The translations under genes were made by a program, and so were the position numbers. Source: Paguma larvata (Eukaryota; Chordata; Mammalia; Carnivora; Viverridae). Taken from it: a DNA stretch of 64,000 nucleotides. This document shows, one piece after another, positions 48,626-59,195 of this stretch (position 1 is its first letter; each line of letters opens with the position of its first letter). A model generated the notes under the pieces. That model saw nothing but the letters and a program-made list of their open reading frames with translations, did no database searches and was not told the origin of the DNA. The DNA lies in assembly GCA_030068075.1 (NCBI GenBank), contig CM057826.1, positions 63,461,312 to 63,525,311 of the forward strand, in the 5' to 3' direction.

Positions 48626-48846
48626 TTTTTTTAATTTTTTTAATGTTTATTTATTTTTGAGACAGGGAGAGACAGAACATGAGCGAGGGAGGGACAGAGA
48701 GAGAGAGGGAGACACAGAATCTGAAGCAGGCTCCAGGCCCTGAGCTGTCAGCACAGAGCCCGATGCGGGGCTCAAACTCACAGACCGCGAGATCATGACC
48801 TGAGCCGAAGTCGGATGCTCAACCGACTGAGCCACCCAGGCGCCCC
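48626..48846 (-). mobile_element. CAN-SINE, antisense, perfect 14 bp target-site duplication
   Basis: Poly-T tail, TTAATGTTTATTTATTTTTG, CTGAAGCAGGCTCCAGGCCC, CCCGATGCGGGGCTC and the intact head GAGCCACCCAGGCGCCCC. TAACAACTGAATTT occurs at 48612-48625 and again at 48847-48860. Confidence 0.96.
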
Positions 48847-48860
48847 TAACAACTGAATTT

Positions 48861-49674
48861 CAATGGAGGTTTAAAAAGTAACTTGGGCCACTGATCTCTC
48901 AATGAAAGTATCAGGTAAAAATGAAAGACAAAAAGCTGATGCTTTCCGAGTTGATGTAGGGCAGCAAAAAGTGATTTGCATATGCAGCGAACAATATCAT
49001 AGATGACATTTAATGAGTTTTGAGTTTCCTGGCCACGAGCAACCTTTTTTGAAGTTACTACACAGCAGACGCCCCTAGCTGGAGTTCTAGTAATAAATCG
49101 GAATGTTCCAGTCCTGGAAGCCACTGAACAGGCCTGACTGTGTCCATCTGGGAGGGAACGTTACCCTTTTGCCAGGGATTTTGTTCTTTGTGTATCCGAA
49201 TTAGAGCACTCGGGATGTGGGGAGTCTTGGAGTGGAGGCTGAGTGAGGCTGCTTTCTCATGTGCAGATGTCGCCTGCTATTTCCAAGGACGGGGCTGGGA
49301 TACACACACTTCTTCACTACCCGGGAGCTCCTGGATTGCCATATGGGAGAGTGGGAAAGAGGAAATGTGGATTTGATGAGCCCTGTTTCTCTGGGTCTGT
49401 TGTGTTTCTTTACAGTGAGGGAATTAGACTAGAGAGTCTCGATTTCCCTCGCCAGCAGGAAGATTGTGCGATATCGCGTGCTCTTTCAGTTTCTAGGAGC
49501 ACGATCTTTGCCGAACAATTCTATGTATAGTGAAGCTTCCTTATATGGTGAGCTTCAGCAGATTCTTTCTGGGACTAGTGGGCAAATAAAGTACACAAAG
49601 CACCAAGTACAGAACTCAGCGTGGGGCCGGGGCAGGTGAACGTGCCAGGAATAGATGCTTATAGGTGTAAAAAC
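48861..49674. other. Unique intron sequence, no gene seen
   Basis: No repeat or exon recognised. Confidence 0.6.
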
Positions 49675-49800
49675 CAGAAGAATCTTAGAGCCCATCTGGT
49701 ATAAGCCCTTCTGAGAAAGATGAAAAAGCACAGGAAGTTAAAGTGATTCCCCCAAATTCACAATGGAGCTCAGCTGACCACTAGCCCCAGATGTCATCAC
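49675..49800 (+). mobile_element. MIR-class remnant
   Basis: CTTAGAGCCCATCTGGTATA, GATGAAAAAGCACAGGAAGT and AGTGATTCCCCCAAATTCAC resemble the MIR/MIR3 segment around GATGAGGAAACTGAGG and TTGCCCAAGGTCAC. Confidence 0.4.
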
Positions 49801-50054
49801 TGCTGCTCAAGGGCTTGGCCTGCCACCTCCCTCTGCTCCTCCCATCCCCAGAGATCGTGCCCCTGCTAATGCATACATTTGACCTCTGACCTCACATCCA
49901 CCCACCCACATACATGCGCACACACAGACACAAGCATATGCATCCCACGAGCAAGGCTGAACAGTGACATAATGATTTGGAAATGCCAGCGAGGCCCATA
50001 ACAGAGATTAGAGCACTGAGTGCCTGTGCATTAGCCTCTCTGCCACTTTTCATC

Positions 50055-50185
50055 CTGCCCCTGGCTGGTTTCCTGCCGCACTCCATGCCTCAGTTTCCTC
50101 ATTTGTCAGGAGGTAATAATACCTGTCTCCCAGCATTGTGGCAAGGATTAAATGAGACACTGCATGAAATGCACTTAACCCAAGT
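50055..50185 (+). mobile_element. MIR-family SINE, sense
   Basis: CATGCCTCAGTTTCCTCATT, GTAATAATACCTGTCTCCCA, GGCAAGGATTAAATGAGACA and ATGAAATGCACTTAACC match MIR closely. Confidence 0.75.
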
Positions 50186-51799
50186 GGCAGGTCCCAAGAT
50201 AGAATCCTCAAAATATTCCCAAAGATTGGCATTGGGGTTTTGACACTGCCCTTCTGCAGGACTCTCCAGCTGATTGTTGGGTAATGTGTAGAAAACAGCA
50301 GAACCTGTCAAGAGCATGTATGTTAAGTAACGTTTCGTCGTGCTGCTTTCTTCCTCTTTAACGAAGAAAACAGTTCACAGGGTGAAAGGAGTTGGCACTA
50401 CCTGTCATCATCACTCAAACCTGGGCGAAAACTGGGTATGCCTTGTATTTGGAAGGCAGGCGGCTCAATTAGGACAGAATGGCAGTTCCCGTCATCATGT
50501 AGCAGAAAGGAAATAGAGGTACCTTGGCGGGGAATGACTTAGTGGAACACCTCAAGTAGCCAGAGTAAGTAAGAAAGAAAGAGAACAGGCACAGTTGGCC
50601 CTGGTTGAGCTGACCTCCTACCAGTGCAGGGAAGGCCGCCCCTGCCGTCACACATTAGTGCTCCACGGCGCCTGCGTCTGGATGGAGGTTCTGGAAATGA
50701 ATTCATTCCTCTGTCTCAGGTGTGGCTGTGGAAGGCTTTGGCCTCTTTGAAGACGGCGTTGTTAAAGAGTAGGCCAGAGTCCCAGAAAGGTGGGTTAAGA
50801 TGGCGGACATAGAATTTGGCAGCCTAGATTCAGGCCCTGGATTCCCTTCACCAGCCGTGGACTTTGGGGAAAGTACTTGTCCCTCAGCAAACGGGGAATC
50901 CTGGCTTCCCTGTGGGACATGGAGCTGGAGTGTGATGGCAAAGTCCAGTGGGCTGATGCAGGGGAGAGTGCTGTGCAAACTGGTCAGGGTAGGGATGTGC
51001 TCGCTGCCGTTGCCAGTAGCTAGATGCAGAAGCACCGTATGATTGTAAACACACAGTGATGCTCCTGGGGACTCCTTTGAATCACTGGGCTGCTGGCTTA
51101 AAAGGGCATCTTAAGTGTGAAGAAGCCCATTGTCACACGGCTAGTGTGTAACAGGAGAAGCATCTATCCACGTAGCCCAGGAGGAACCCCCTGGGGAGGC
51201 TGTCACAAAGGCACTGCTGGCTTGTCACCCAGGGCCCTGGCGTCTGTCTGAGGCTAAGCAAATCTGTTCTTAGAGCTAGTTGAACAATGAAATATTAGCG
51301 AAGTAATGTTTCATCCAAAAATAACAACCATTTTGACAGTTATCTTCCAGTCCAATTTCCAGGTGGTTTAGTTTCATTTGGATACACACTATAAAATGAA
51401 TGTGAGGCAGGTCTCAGAGCAGCCTGGGGACTTAGCGCCTCATATCTCCAGAACGGTGAGGTAAGTATGATTTATATCCTTCATGCACTGGACCCACATT
51501 TGTTTAGAAAGTGTCAAAGTCCCATCCCCACCTTGCTTAGGCCTTGGGTAAAAATTTCACAGAGATTTAAGAGCCTTGGCAGTCAATTCCTTAAGATTAA
51601 CCTTAGCGCTTTAGCAGAATCCGACAAAGCAGCTATGGTCTCCCAATCCTGTGCTGATACCCATGAGGAAGTAAGCCGCTCCATGACAGGCCTGGCTTAC
51701 TCACTCACATGAGTGTCCCGCTCACTACCTTTGATGGGGCTTAGTCTGGGAAACTTGTTGACTTGACACTTGTTGACTTAGAGCTTGGCTGGGAAAGGG
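50186..51799. other. Unique intron sequence, no gene seen
   Basis: Contains the YY1-like site at 50797. Sequence near 51125-51185 (CACACGGCTAGTGTGTAACA) may be a MIR scrap. Confidence 0.55.
50797..50808 (+). promoter_or_regulatory. Candidate YY1 site (AAGATGGCGGAC)
   Basis: Matches the YY1 consensus core AAGATGGCGGC except for the last base. It is a motif match only, in unique sequence about 5.9 kb before the MCC exon. Confidence 0.35.
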
Positions 51800-52200
51800 G
51801 AAATGTTCCTTTGTTGAATGCTTAACTGGTTCCAGACACACTGCGGGAGTTATTTTTTTTTTTAAGGTTATTTATTTATTTTGAGAGCGAGCGAGCAGAG
51901 GAGGGGCTGAGAGAGAGGGAGAGCGCGAGGATCCCAAGTAAGCTCCATGCTATCAGCACAGAGCTCGACATGGGGCTCCATCTCATCGACTGTGAGATCA
52001 TGACCTGAGCCAAAATCAAGAGCCAAATGCTCGACCGACTGAGCCACCCAGGCGCCCTGTTTTATTTTACAGTTGCTGTCTCATTTGTCTCTACGGCAAC
52101 CTTATAACAAAGCGATTAAATAAACCATCTAAAGGTAGTCCACCTACAAGTGGCATAAATGACGTTTGAACCCAGGCTTATCTGATTCTTTATAAATTAG
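51800..52200 (+). mobile_element. MIR-family SINE split by the CAN-SINE at 51852-52057
   Basis: The left piece has TTGTTGAATGCTTAACTGGT and TCCAGACACACTGCGGGAGT. The right piece continues with TTTTATTTTACAGTTGCTGT, CTCTACGGCAACCTTATAAC and CGTTTGAACCCAGGCTTATC. Removing the CAN-SINE restores one MIRb order. Confidence 0.65.
51852..52057 (-). mobile_element. CAN-SINE, antisense, inserted in a MIR
   Basis: Poly-T, AAGGTTATTTATTTATTTTG, GATCCCAAGTAAGCTCCATG, and the head GAGCCACCCAGGCGCCC. The sequences on both sides join into one MIR, so this element is the later insertion. Confidence 0.94.
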
Positions 52201-52887
52201 GATTACATCAACTTCATTTGCCAGAATACTTCAGCATAATAGTGGCCTATACAACAGAAGTCTGGAGTCAGCAGTCCAAAGATGGTAGGAGCAACTTTTG
52301 GCTCCCTAGAGTGTAGACCTCATCTTTAAGGAGGAGGATAGCTGCTGGGGCTCCATCTACCACATTAATGTACCCCAAACAGCAAGGATAGAGGAAGAAA
52401 AAAAAGGGTATGACTTCTCCCAGAAAGATTTTCCTAGAACTCCCACATAATATTTCTGCTTAGGTCTCGTTGGTCAGAACTATGTCATGCGGCTACTCCT
52501 GAGCTCCAGCCTACAAAGGAGGCTGGCGACTGGGATGTTTTAGCTTAACGACAATATGACCAGCCAAAAATTGGGGTCTTGTTCCTGAGTATGAAGAGGA
52601 GAATGAGTTGGGGAGGACACTAGCACAGACTCTGAACATTATACATACGTTTTTCTCTTTGGTTAGTGAAACATCTTCTTTTAATGGTGCTTTATGGGTC
52701 CTATGTCTGAAGCTCTGAGTCAAGGTAGAAGGCATTTCCAAAACGGAAAGATAAGTAAAGAGATCTCAAAACATGGCATATGTGTAACTTTCCTATTACA
52801 GATATTTAACAGTTTTGGTTACTTTCTTAAATGAATCTTTCTAGAATTAAAATCCACTGTTACTCCTTTTAAAAATTAGCCAGAAAG

Positions 52888-52995
52888 GTGCACCTGGGTG
52901 GCTTAGTTGGTTAAATGTCCTGCTTTTGATCTCAGGGTGGTAAGTTGAAGTTCCATGTTGGGCTTCGAGCTGGGTGTGAAGCCTACTTAAAAAAA
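52888..52995 (+). mobile_element. Short CAN-SINE variant, sense (about 110 bp)
   Basis: GGTGCACCTGGGTGGCTTAG is the tRNA-Lys-type head, then GATCTCAGGGTGGTAAGTTG and GCTGGGTGTGAAGCCTACTT followed directly by A-rich sequence. It lacks the CT-rich body, which is the older, short carnivore SINE form. Confidence 0.85.
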
Positions 52996-53576
52996 GTCAC
53001 CCAAAAAACCCTCTCTGCTTCTTATTCTTTAATACTTGCCTTGGCAGGACAGAGGTTGTGTCATAATACTTGTAGTTTTGCTCTCAAACTCTCTAGCCTT
53101 TGAATTTGCAGGACTATCAGAAGGTCTGCCAGAATGAAGGCAAGCAAAATCCAAAAAGCAGGGAGGTTGGACTAGCTTTTGATTACTGAGTTATTGATGG
53201 GGTGGAGGGGATCTTCTTGTGGTGACAACTTAGCGTACCTCGCACTCAGTCATCAGGCAGTAAGGGGGTGCCGTCAGCCCAATTCTAAGCAACATGTCTT
53301 GTGACTTGTCTGCTTTGCCCACTCTATCTCCCCACTCTGTAGTTAGTTTCTGTTGAGTAACTGTCAGCAACATTAGGGAATGTGTGTATATTCTACTTTT
53401 TTGTTGTTTTTATTTTACCTTCTATCCGAAGAGCTGGTTGATGGGGAAAGAAGATGCAGCCAGGGAGAGAAAGAACACTTCACAGTTTTTATTCTCCAGC
53501 CATCATGTGCAGAATGTATAGCCACAACTCTTCTGTTTCTTTAATACAAAAGCCTCTTTTAAAAAAAAAACACTTG

Positions 53577-53780
53577 GGGCAGGCACTGGGTGGCTCAGTC
53601 GGTTGAGTAACCGACTTCAGTTCAGGTCCTGATCTCAGGGTTTGTGAGTTTGAGCCCCGCATCAGGCTCTCTATTGTCAGCATGGAGCTGGCTTCGGATT
53701 CCCTGTCCCCTTCTCTCTGCCCCTCCCTTGTGCATGCACGTGCATGCATGTGCTTTCTCTCTCCAAAATATTAAAAAAAA
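53577..53780 (+). mobile_element. CAN-SINE, sense
   Basis: GGCAGGCACTGGGTGGCTCA head with a small insertion, AGGTCCTGATCTCAGGGTTT, GAGCCCCGCATCAGGCTCTC, CT-rich body, an 18 bp palindrome at 53731-53748, then CAAAATATTAAAAAAAATTA. It lies 83 bp before another sense CAN-SINE. Confidence 0.92.
53731..53748. repeat. 18 bp perfect palindrome, alternating purine/pyrimidine
   Basis: TGCATGCACGTGCATGCA equals its own reverse complement. It lies in the 3' part of a sense CAN-SINE, where relatives have CATGCTCTGTCTC-like text. Confidence 0.9.
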
Positions 53781-53863
53781 TTAATACATACAAATTTTTT
53801 AAACATTAAAAACTTATTAAACAAAAAGCGTAAAAAAATAAACGTATTGAAAATATCCCCCCA

Positions 53864-54068
53864 GGGCACTTGGGTGGCTCAGTCGGTTAAACATCCAACT
53901 TCAGCTCAGGTCATGATCTCAATGGTTTGTGAGTTCAAGCCGCATGTCAGACTCTGTGCTGACAGCTCAGAGCCTAGAGCCTTCTTCAAGTTTCTGTGTC
54001 TCCGTCTCTCTCTGCCCTTCCCCTGCTTATGCTCTGTCTCTCTTTCAAAAATAGACATTAAAAAAAAA
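53864..54068 (+). mobile_element. CAN-SINE, sense
   Basis: GGGCACTTGGGTGGCTCAGT head, CAGCTCAGGTCATGATCTCA, CTGTGCTGACAGCTCAGAGC, tail AAAAATAGACATTAAAAAAA. Short C-rich flanks (ATCCCCCCA and ATCCCCCAG) may be the target-site duplication. Confidence 0.94.
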
Positions 54069-54259
54069 TCCCCCAGAAGTTTGGAACCATCTAGAGGCCA
54101 CCACTAAAATGTTAGGATGTTTATTTTTCTGTTACATTTTTGTTTCTTTTAAAACCAGAGGGAAATATTTTAAGTAAAGTTTTCATCCACATAAAAAATT
54201 GAAAATTACTGCCACATACAACATCATATAGCAGGGAAAGGGCACTGGTGGCCTTGGTG

Positions 54260-54345
54260 CTAGTGCCGAGTTATCCATGGGATTTTGAGTGAGCAAGTTA
54301 ATCTCTGAGTTTTAGGTCCTCACTGGCAAATGGGGAATGGGAGAT
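54260..54345 (+). mobile_element. Probable MIR remnant
   Basis: GCAAGTTAATCTCTGAGTTT and TCCTCACTGGCAAATGGGGA resemble the MIR centre. Short. Confidence 0.4.
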
Positions 54346-56687
54346 GTCAGGTACCCAGGACCCTTTCACCACTCAAACAGCTATGATTATGACCCATGAG
54401 AGAGTCTACAAAATTTATGGGGCATCTGTGCCTCCTTAATTTGGAGTTTATGGAAAGATTCCAGAATGTGTCATCATCATAATTAGGTGAAATACATGCA
54501 TCAACCCCAAATTTATACTCTTCTCTAAGAGAAGGGTCTGTCACCTACATGGATTCTTAAGGAATTTGTGACCCAAAGAAGGTGAAGAACAACTGGTCTT
54601 CTCTCATTTCATGGACAGGCATCTTCCATCCAGGAAAACAAAGAGACTTGACCCAAGTGCACATCATATGGATCTTCCTGGCAATCTGGAGAGCCGATAG
54701 GTCCAAAGGTGTTACCTGCTCCAGGCTGGGTACTCTCCCAGTAGGGATGACCCATCCTGGACCCTCTGTCATCTGCTATGATGGAAATAACTACTCTGTG
54801 TGTCTCCTCATCCGGCCCAGTTTATGAAGTTAGTGTGAAATGTAGAGCTTCCTCTATCAGCTTTTCCCTCCTAATTCTCCCCCACGTCCTTCAGGTTGTC
54901 CTTCCCCCAGAAGTAGGAGGGAGATGAGGGAGAGAGGAGGCATGTCTAGGCTTATACATTTGGGATCTTTGTTTCCACTCCTGTTTCTTAAAGAACATTC
55001 CAGCTCTCCATGTATTTTATCCTTCTCGCCAGAGGAGAGGTTGGTAAAGCCTCTCCCAAGACTCAACAGAATGTGTAACAGACCACAATGTCTGACGCTG
55101 AAAGAAAATCCTCAGATTGACAATTTAGAGGCAGAGGGTGCAACCCAGCTGTCGAAGGGAGTGAATTTGAGTCCCTCTCCACCCTTCTGGAAGCAGAACA
55201 GCGTCAAAAAGATTGTACAATGGGAACACTGTGGTATTTGTGCTGAGAATTCATCACACAAAACCTTGTATCTAAAACCCAAAGTGACCTTTTTCTGGGC
55301 AGCCCTAGCTCTACATGAGAAGGCAAATACCACCAGATTGCCTGACATTTCCTTTTTTAAATTTCAAGCATTCCTAATTTCAAATCAGCTATTGATCTGT
55401 TGGTTTGTAGCCCTGATGCAATTAAGCTAAGTCACATTCACTGCTGTTCTAGTCTAACATAAACAACCGCTTTGATAGCCCAGACCCCGCTCTGTACATC
55501 CTTGTCCCATACTCCCCCTCACCCCGCAACAAAACTACTAGCCAACATGCAGTTGCAGAAAAGCATTTTCTAAACCTGAAATTAAAATCTTCAAAGCTGA
55601 ACTGTGTACCGTTGTGCCACGTCCATCTTTAAAGATCATATTTATTTGCTCACTCCTTGAAGTCCCTCTTGGCAGCAGCTACTAAAATCCTGCAAGGATG
55701 GAAGGTTTGTTCTGATTGTAACCACTCACCCAAATGTAGTATGGAATTCAACTGAGGAATGGTCTGAGCTCCCCCTGGAACTGGCAATGACAGCCAATGT
55801 GAAGTAGTGACTCAAAGGGCAAAGAAGGTTGAAGGGTGTTGTTCTGGGATCGGTGTGTTGAACAGATCTGTTTAAGCCATTGGCCTGGAAGTCTACAAAA
55901 TACACATGTGGTAACTGTTGGTGTAGCTGCTGCTCAGTGTTTAGGGCTTGGATGTTGAGCAGATTGAGATCCCAGAAGTGCAGGGTGGTACCCCTTGGTA
56001 CTGTGCTGAAGAACATCACTTGTAGCTCCAGTTAACCTGAGGGTGTTGACTAGGGACAGAGATCTGGAGGGGTTCTTGGTTTGTCTTTTTGTAGCATCAT
56101 TTATCAGTGTTCTTGTTCTGCTCCTACGAGAGGGCCTGCTTGCCCAGAAGCAGCCTCTGGTCAGTGCAGTCTGTGGGGGGTGGGGGGGGGACAATGGGGA
56201 AAGATGAGCTGGCAAGGACCACTTTAAGAGGAGACCATCTGGAAAAACAAAAACAAAAACCTTTCCCAATTTTTCTTAATACTCAGCCCCGGGGTCTGTC
56301 TATACATGCGGCAATATGGGTGATTGAATTGCCGTATTCACCTTTCCATATTTTCCAAAGGTAAAAGCTAGTTTGGTTCTCCCTTTTCCTTACTGCTCAG
56401 GGTGAGAATCAGGCAACCCCACGCCAGCTCTTAATCTCATCCTTCCTGAGTAACTCAGCGAAAGCCCTGAGAGTGAGAAGTTTTGCTCTCTGTCCTGATT
56501 TGATCACCAAAACTAGGTCCTGCTGCCTACACATAAATCTGCTCCCCATTACATTTAGGATGACCACGTAACCCGGCTTGCCTGGAAGACACCGGATGTA
56601 ACAGCACCCATTGGAGATGATGCATTTTTTTAATACGATCACACTAATTACAGGGAATGAAGGGAAGGAATGAGTTTCCGCCAAAGA
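54346..56687. other. Unique sequence leading into the MCC exon
   Basis: No repeat of note. A 168-codon + strand open stretch (54924-55430) and two overlapping minus-strand open stretches (55726-56269) have no recognisable relatives and no convincing splice boundaries. Confidence 0.55.
56166..56191. repeat. G-rich tract
   Basis: TGTGGGGGGTGGGGGGGGGA about 540 bp before the MCC exon. It has two long G runs only, so it is not a full four-run quadruplex motif by itself. Confidence 0.8.
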
Positions 56688-56722
56688 TCTAACCTTGTGC
56701 TCCTTTCTTTCTGTCGCCACAG
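56688..56722 (+). other. MCC: Branch point, pyrimidine tract and 3' splice site of the MCC exon
   Basis: TCTAACC at 56688-56694 fits the mammalian branch-point pattern, with the branch A at about 56692, 30 nt before the AG. It is followed by a pyrimidine-rich tract (TCCTTTCTTTCTGTCGCCAC) and the AG at 56721-56722. These are standard spacings for a constitutive exon. Confidence 0.75.
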
Positions 56723-56836
56723 CTCCACTTGGCAGCCCTGGCATCACTCAAGGGAGATATAGTGGAGCTTAATAAACGTCTGCAGCAAACAGAGCGGGAA
56801 CGAGACCTTCTGGAAAAGAAATTGGCCAAGGCACAG
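56723..56836 (+). CDS. MCC: MCC coding exon (internal, 38 codons)
   Basis: This 114-nt exon reads through in one frame, starting with L-H-L-A-A-L-A-S-L-K-G-D-I-V-E-L-N-K-R-L and ending L-L-E-K-K-L-A-K-A-Q. The second half is rich in leucine, lysine, glutamate and arginine with heptad-like spacing, as in a coiled coil. From memory this matches residues about 20-57 of the short human MCC isoform, where the text is LHSAALASLK, so one residue (S versus L) differs. MCC is a cytoplasmic and membrane-associated coiled-coil scaffold reported to bind PDZ proteins and to influence Wnt/beta-catenin signalling, NF-kB and cell migration. Both ends are phase 0, so skipping the exon would keep the frame. 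The exon is preceded by a pyrimidine-rich acceptor ending CCACAG and followed by CAG|GTAAGG. The rest of the gene lies outside the window on both sides. The paralogue USHBP1 is a less likely alternative. Confidence 0.93.
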
Positions 56837-56842
56837 GTAAGG
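56834..56842 (+). other. MCC: 5' splice site of the MCC exon (CAG|GTAAGG)
   Basis: The exon ends CAG and the intron starts GTAAGG, close to the ideal U1 snRNA match CAG|GTAAGT. This fixes the exon end at 56836. Confidence 0.9.
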
Positions 56843-56896
56843 GATCTGGAAAGCTTTTTAAAACGTTTGTGTTTTTTCTTTTAAGATAAAACACAG

Positions 56897-57109
56897 AGGG
56901 GCTCAGTCAATTAAGCATCTGACTCTTGATTTTGGCTCGGGTCATGATCTCGTGGTTCGTGGGTTCGAGCCCAGCATTGGGCTCTGTGCTGACAAGGGAG
57001 AGCCTGCTTGGGCTTCTCTCTCTCTCCCTCTCTCTCTGCCCTTCCCTAACTTGTGCATATGGGCATGCATGCTCTCTATCAAAATAAATAAATAAACATT
57101 AAAAAAAAA
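56897..57109 (+). mobile_element. CAN-SINE, sense, head-truncated, 60 bp downstream of the MCC exon donor
   Basis: Begins GAGGGGCTCAGTCAATTAAG, lacking about ten bases of the usual head (CGCCTGGGTG), then GGTCATGATCTCGTGG, GGGCTCTGTGCTGACAAG, a CT-rich body and AAATAAATAAATAAACATT. It is the repeat closest to the recognised exon. No clear target-site duplication is seen. Confidence 0.93.
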
Positions 57110-57708
57110 GAAATAGAACTTGCCAGACATCCCTCCTTATGTCGAATCCCAGTCACACTCTCCTTCCCACCAAGGTGACGACCACCATGACTTTTACAGT
57201 TGTATTGCCTGGTTTGTTTGTTTTTTACATTTTATCTCTGAAGTTTATAGGTTCCTAGCCAGCAGAGTTTAGTCTTGCTCATTTAAAAACTATAGGTTTC
57301 CTTTGAATCTCTTAATTTATAGGTTTTTCTTCCATTCTTTGTTTGTTTTTTAATTAATCTGTTAGAAACCTGGCTATTTGACCTGCAGAGTTTCCTACAG
57401 GCTGGATGTTGCTGATGACACACTCTTAGTAAAGTTCACCACGTTCCTCTGTCAGGTGGAATGGCAGGTGGACCCAGAGGCTCAATCAAGTTCATGTCTA
57501 GTCCCTTTGGCAAGACGGTAGAGGGTATTTTTTTTTCTACTGGGAGGCACATAATGTCTCTTGGTCTCGTTTTCTGTGATGTTAGTTAGCAACCATTGAT
57601 ACTCAGTGCCTATGTCCATTGATTCATTGATTTATTAGGACTTAAAAATCATGATATTTTAGTTCTACCATTTCCCAGTAATTGGAATGCTTTTATAGAC
57701 ACATGACG

Positions 57709-57940
57709 GGGCACCTGGGTGGCTCAGTTGGTTAAGCGGCCGACATCAGCTCAGGTCATGACCTCATGGTTTGTAAGTTCAAGCCCCGTCTCGGGCTCTG
57801 TGCTGACGGCACAGAGCCTGGAGCCTGCTTTGGATTCTGTGTCTCCCCCTCTCTCTGCCCTTCCCCTGCCTGTGCACATGTGCGCACTCTCTCTGTCTCT
57901 CAAAAAAGAAAATAAAACATTAAAAAAAGATTAAAAAAAA
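57709..57940 (+). mobile_element. CAN-SINE, sense
   Basis: GGGGCACCTGGGTGGCTCAG head, CGGCCGACATCAGCTCAGG, CTGTGCTGACGGCACAGAGC, CTCTCTCTGTCTCTCAAAAA tail. Flanks AGACACATGACG (57697-57708) and AGACACACGTCC (57941-57952) are an imperfect target-site duplication. Confidence 0.95.
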
Positions 57941-58693
57941 AGACACACGTCCCATTATCCTTGATTTCTTGAAACCATGGTTCATAGAGGAAAAGCAGAA
58001 CACTTCATTGTTCTATTAACATTTTTCAAGGTCATTAATTACAATCCTTTGAAATTATCCAGTAATTTTAAAAAATATTGTGATGAAAATGTAGATTTAA
58101 ACATATTTGAGTTTTATTCTATTGTAATTATTTTCCTTACAGAAACTCAGATTATATTATCCTTGGCTGGTATGAATGTCTTCATGTTGGCTTTGAGTCT
58201 TTCGACATGAGCCTAGTAGTTATTCCAGATTCATCTAGTACATTTTTTGTCCCAAATCTAGTTGTGACCATTCCCCAAGTAGCTCGCATTTCTCTCTGCA
58301 GAAAGTGGTATTTCAGTACCACAGTCTGGGTGCTAAGAGTGCTTATTGCTTCTAGGATCGTCATTGTTTTTAGGCTTCTTTTATTAGATATAGCCAGGGA
58401 ATTGTTTATTCCTTATTTATTTATCTACATATGTACGTACATGTAAATTTTAAGATAAAATACCTTAGGAGTTCATACTAATAGCTCCAATTTAAATTCA
58501 GACTACAAGCCACTTTTTACTTGTGTTTCATCTGTATCTCCTTCCTTTCATGCTAAGAATCCTGGTTCTTAAGGTTACAGAGGATGATTGAATTTGAATA
58601 TTCCATAGTTACTTGCTTCATTCCATCATATGTACGGTCTCAGAATAATATCACTACCACCATAACAAATATAGTTCCTGAGAAGAATTTAAT

Positions 58694-58711
58694 TTGTTGT
58701 TGTTGTTGTTG
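58694..58711. repeat. (TTG)6 microsatellite
   Basis: Six TTG units in L1-like sequence. Confidence 0.9.
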
Positions 58712-59195
58712 CATTACGCTCTCTTCACTCGTCCAGTTACTCGCAGTTGTCCTCTATCCACCCTGCCTGACCATATGGACGCTGCAACTCATACTCTTCC
58801 CTTCTAGTCTTCATGTAGTCCTACAAGTAGATATATAGTTAATGTTTACTATGCTCCTTATGTCAGTGTTCCTCTGTTTAGTGCCTGAAGCTTATTTTCT
58901 AGTAGCTTCCTCAAGAGTGTTCAGGGGAATAATCTTCACTAAGTTCTTGCTCATTAATAGCAGTGCGTTGTGCCCTTTGTACTTGAAAGGCATTTCTGCT
59001 GGCTAGAAAACCCTTGGTCCATCTTTTCTTTACTTGAATGTTTCCTCATTCTTTTATTCAACACAGAGTGTTGCCCTCAAAGTCTGATTGATAGTGCAGC
59101 TTTCTTTGCCTCACAAGATACCTACTCTAGATGTCCATGGCATGTTTTTTCTCTTTCCTTTTTTAAAGTCCAGTAATTTTACTAGAGTAACTTTT

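Larger units (their letters stand above)
1..56722 (+). other. MCC: MCC intron upstream of the recognised exon (3' part)
   Basis: Inferred from the MCC exon at 56723 and the absence of any other recognisable exon upstream. The stretch contains interspersed repeats and unique sequence. I looked for a CpG-rich first exon of the short MCC isoform (an N-terminus beginning MNSGVAMKYG, from memory) and did not find it, so that exon should lie outside the window or be too diverged to see by eye. No 1.1 kb intact kinase reading frame (TSSK1B) is present. Confidence 0.75.

Noticed and set aside
54924..55430. 168-codon + strand open stretch about 1.3 kb before the MCC exon
   Set aside because: No recognisable domain, no consensus donor near its end, and its composition looks like intron sequence.
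55726..56269. Two overlapping minus-strand open stretches that might be a processed pseudogene with a frameshift
   Set aside because: I could not match them to any protein, and there is no poly-T at the left edge or target-site duplication as expected for a processed copy inserted in this orientation.
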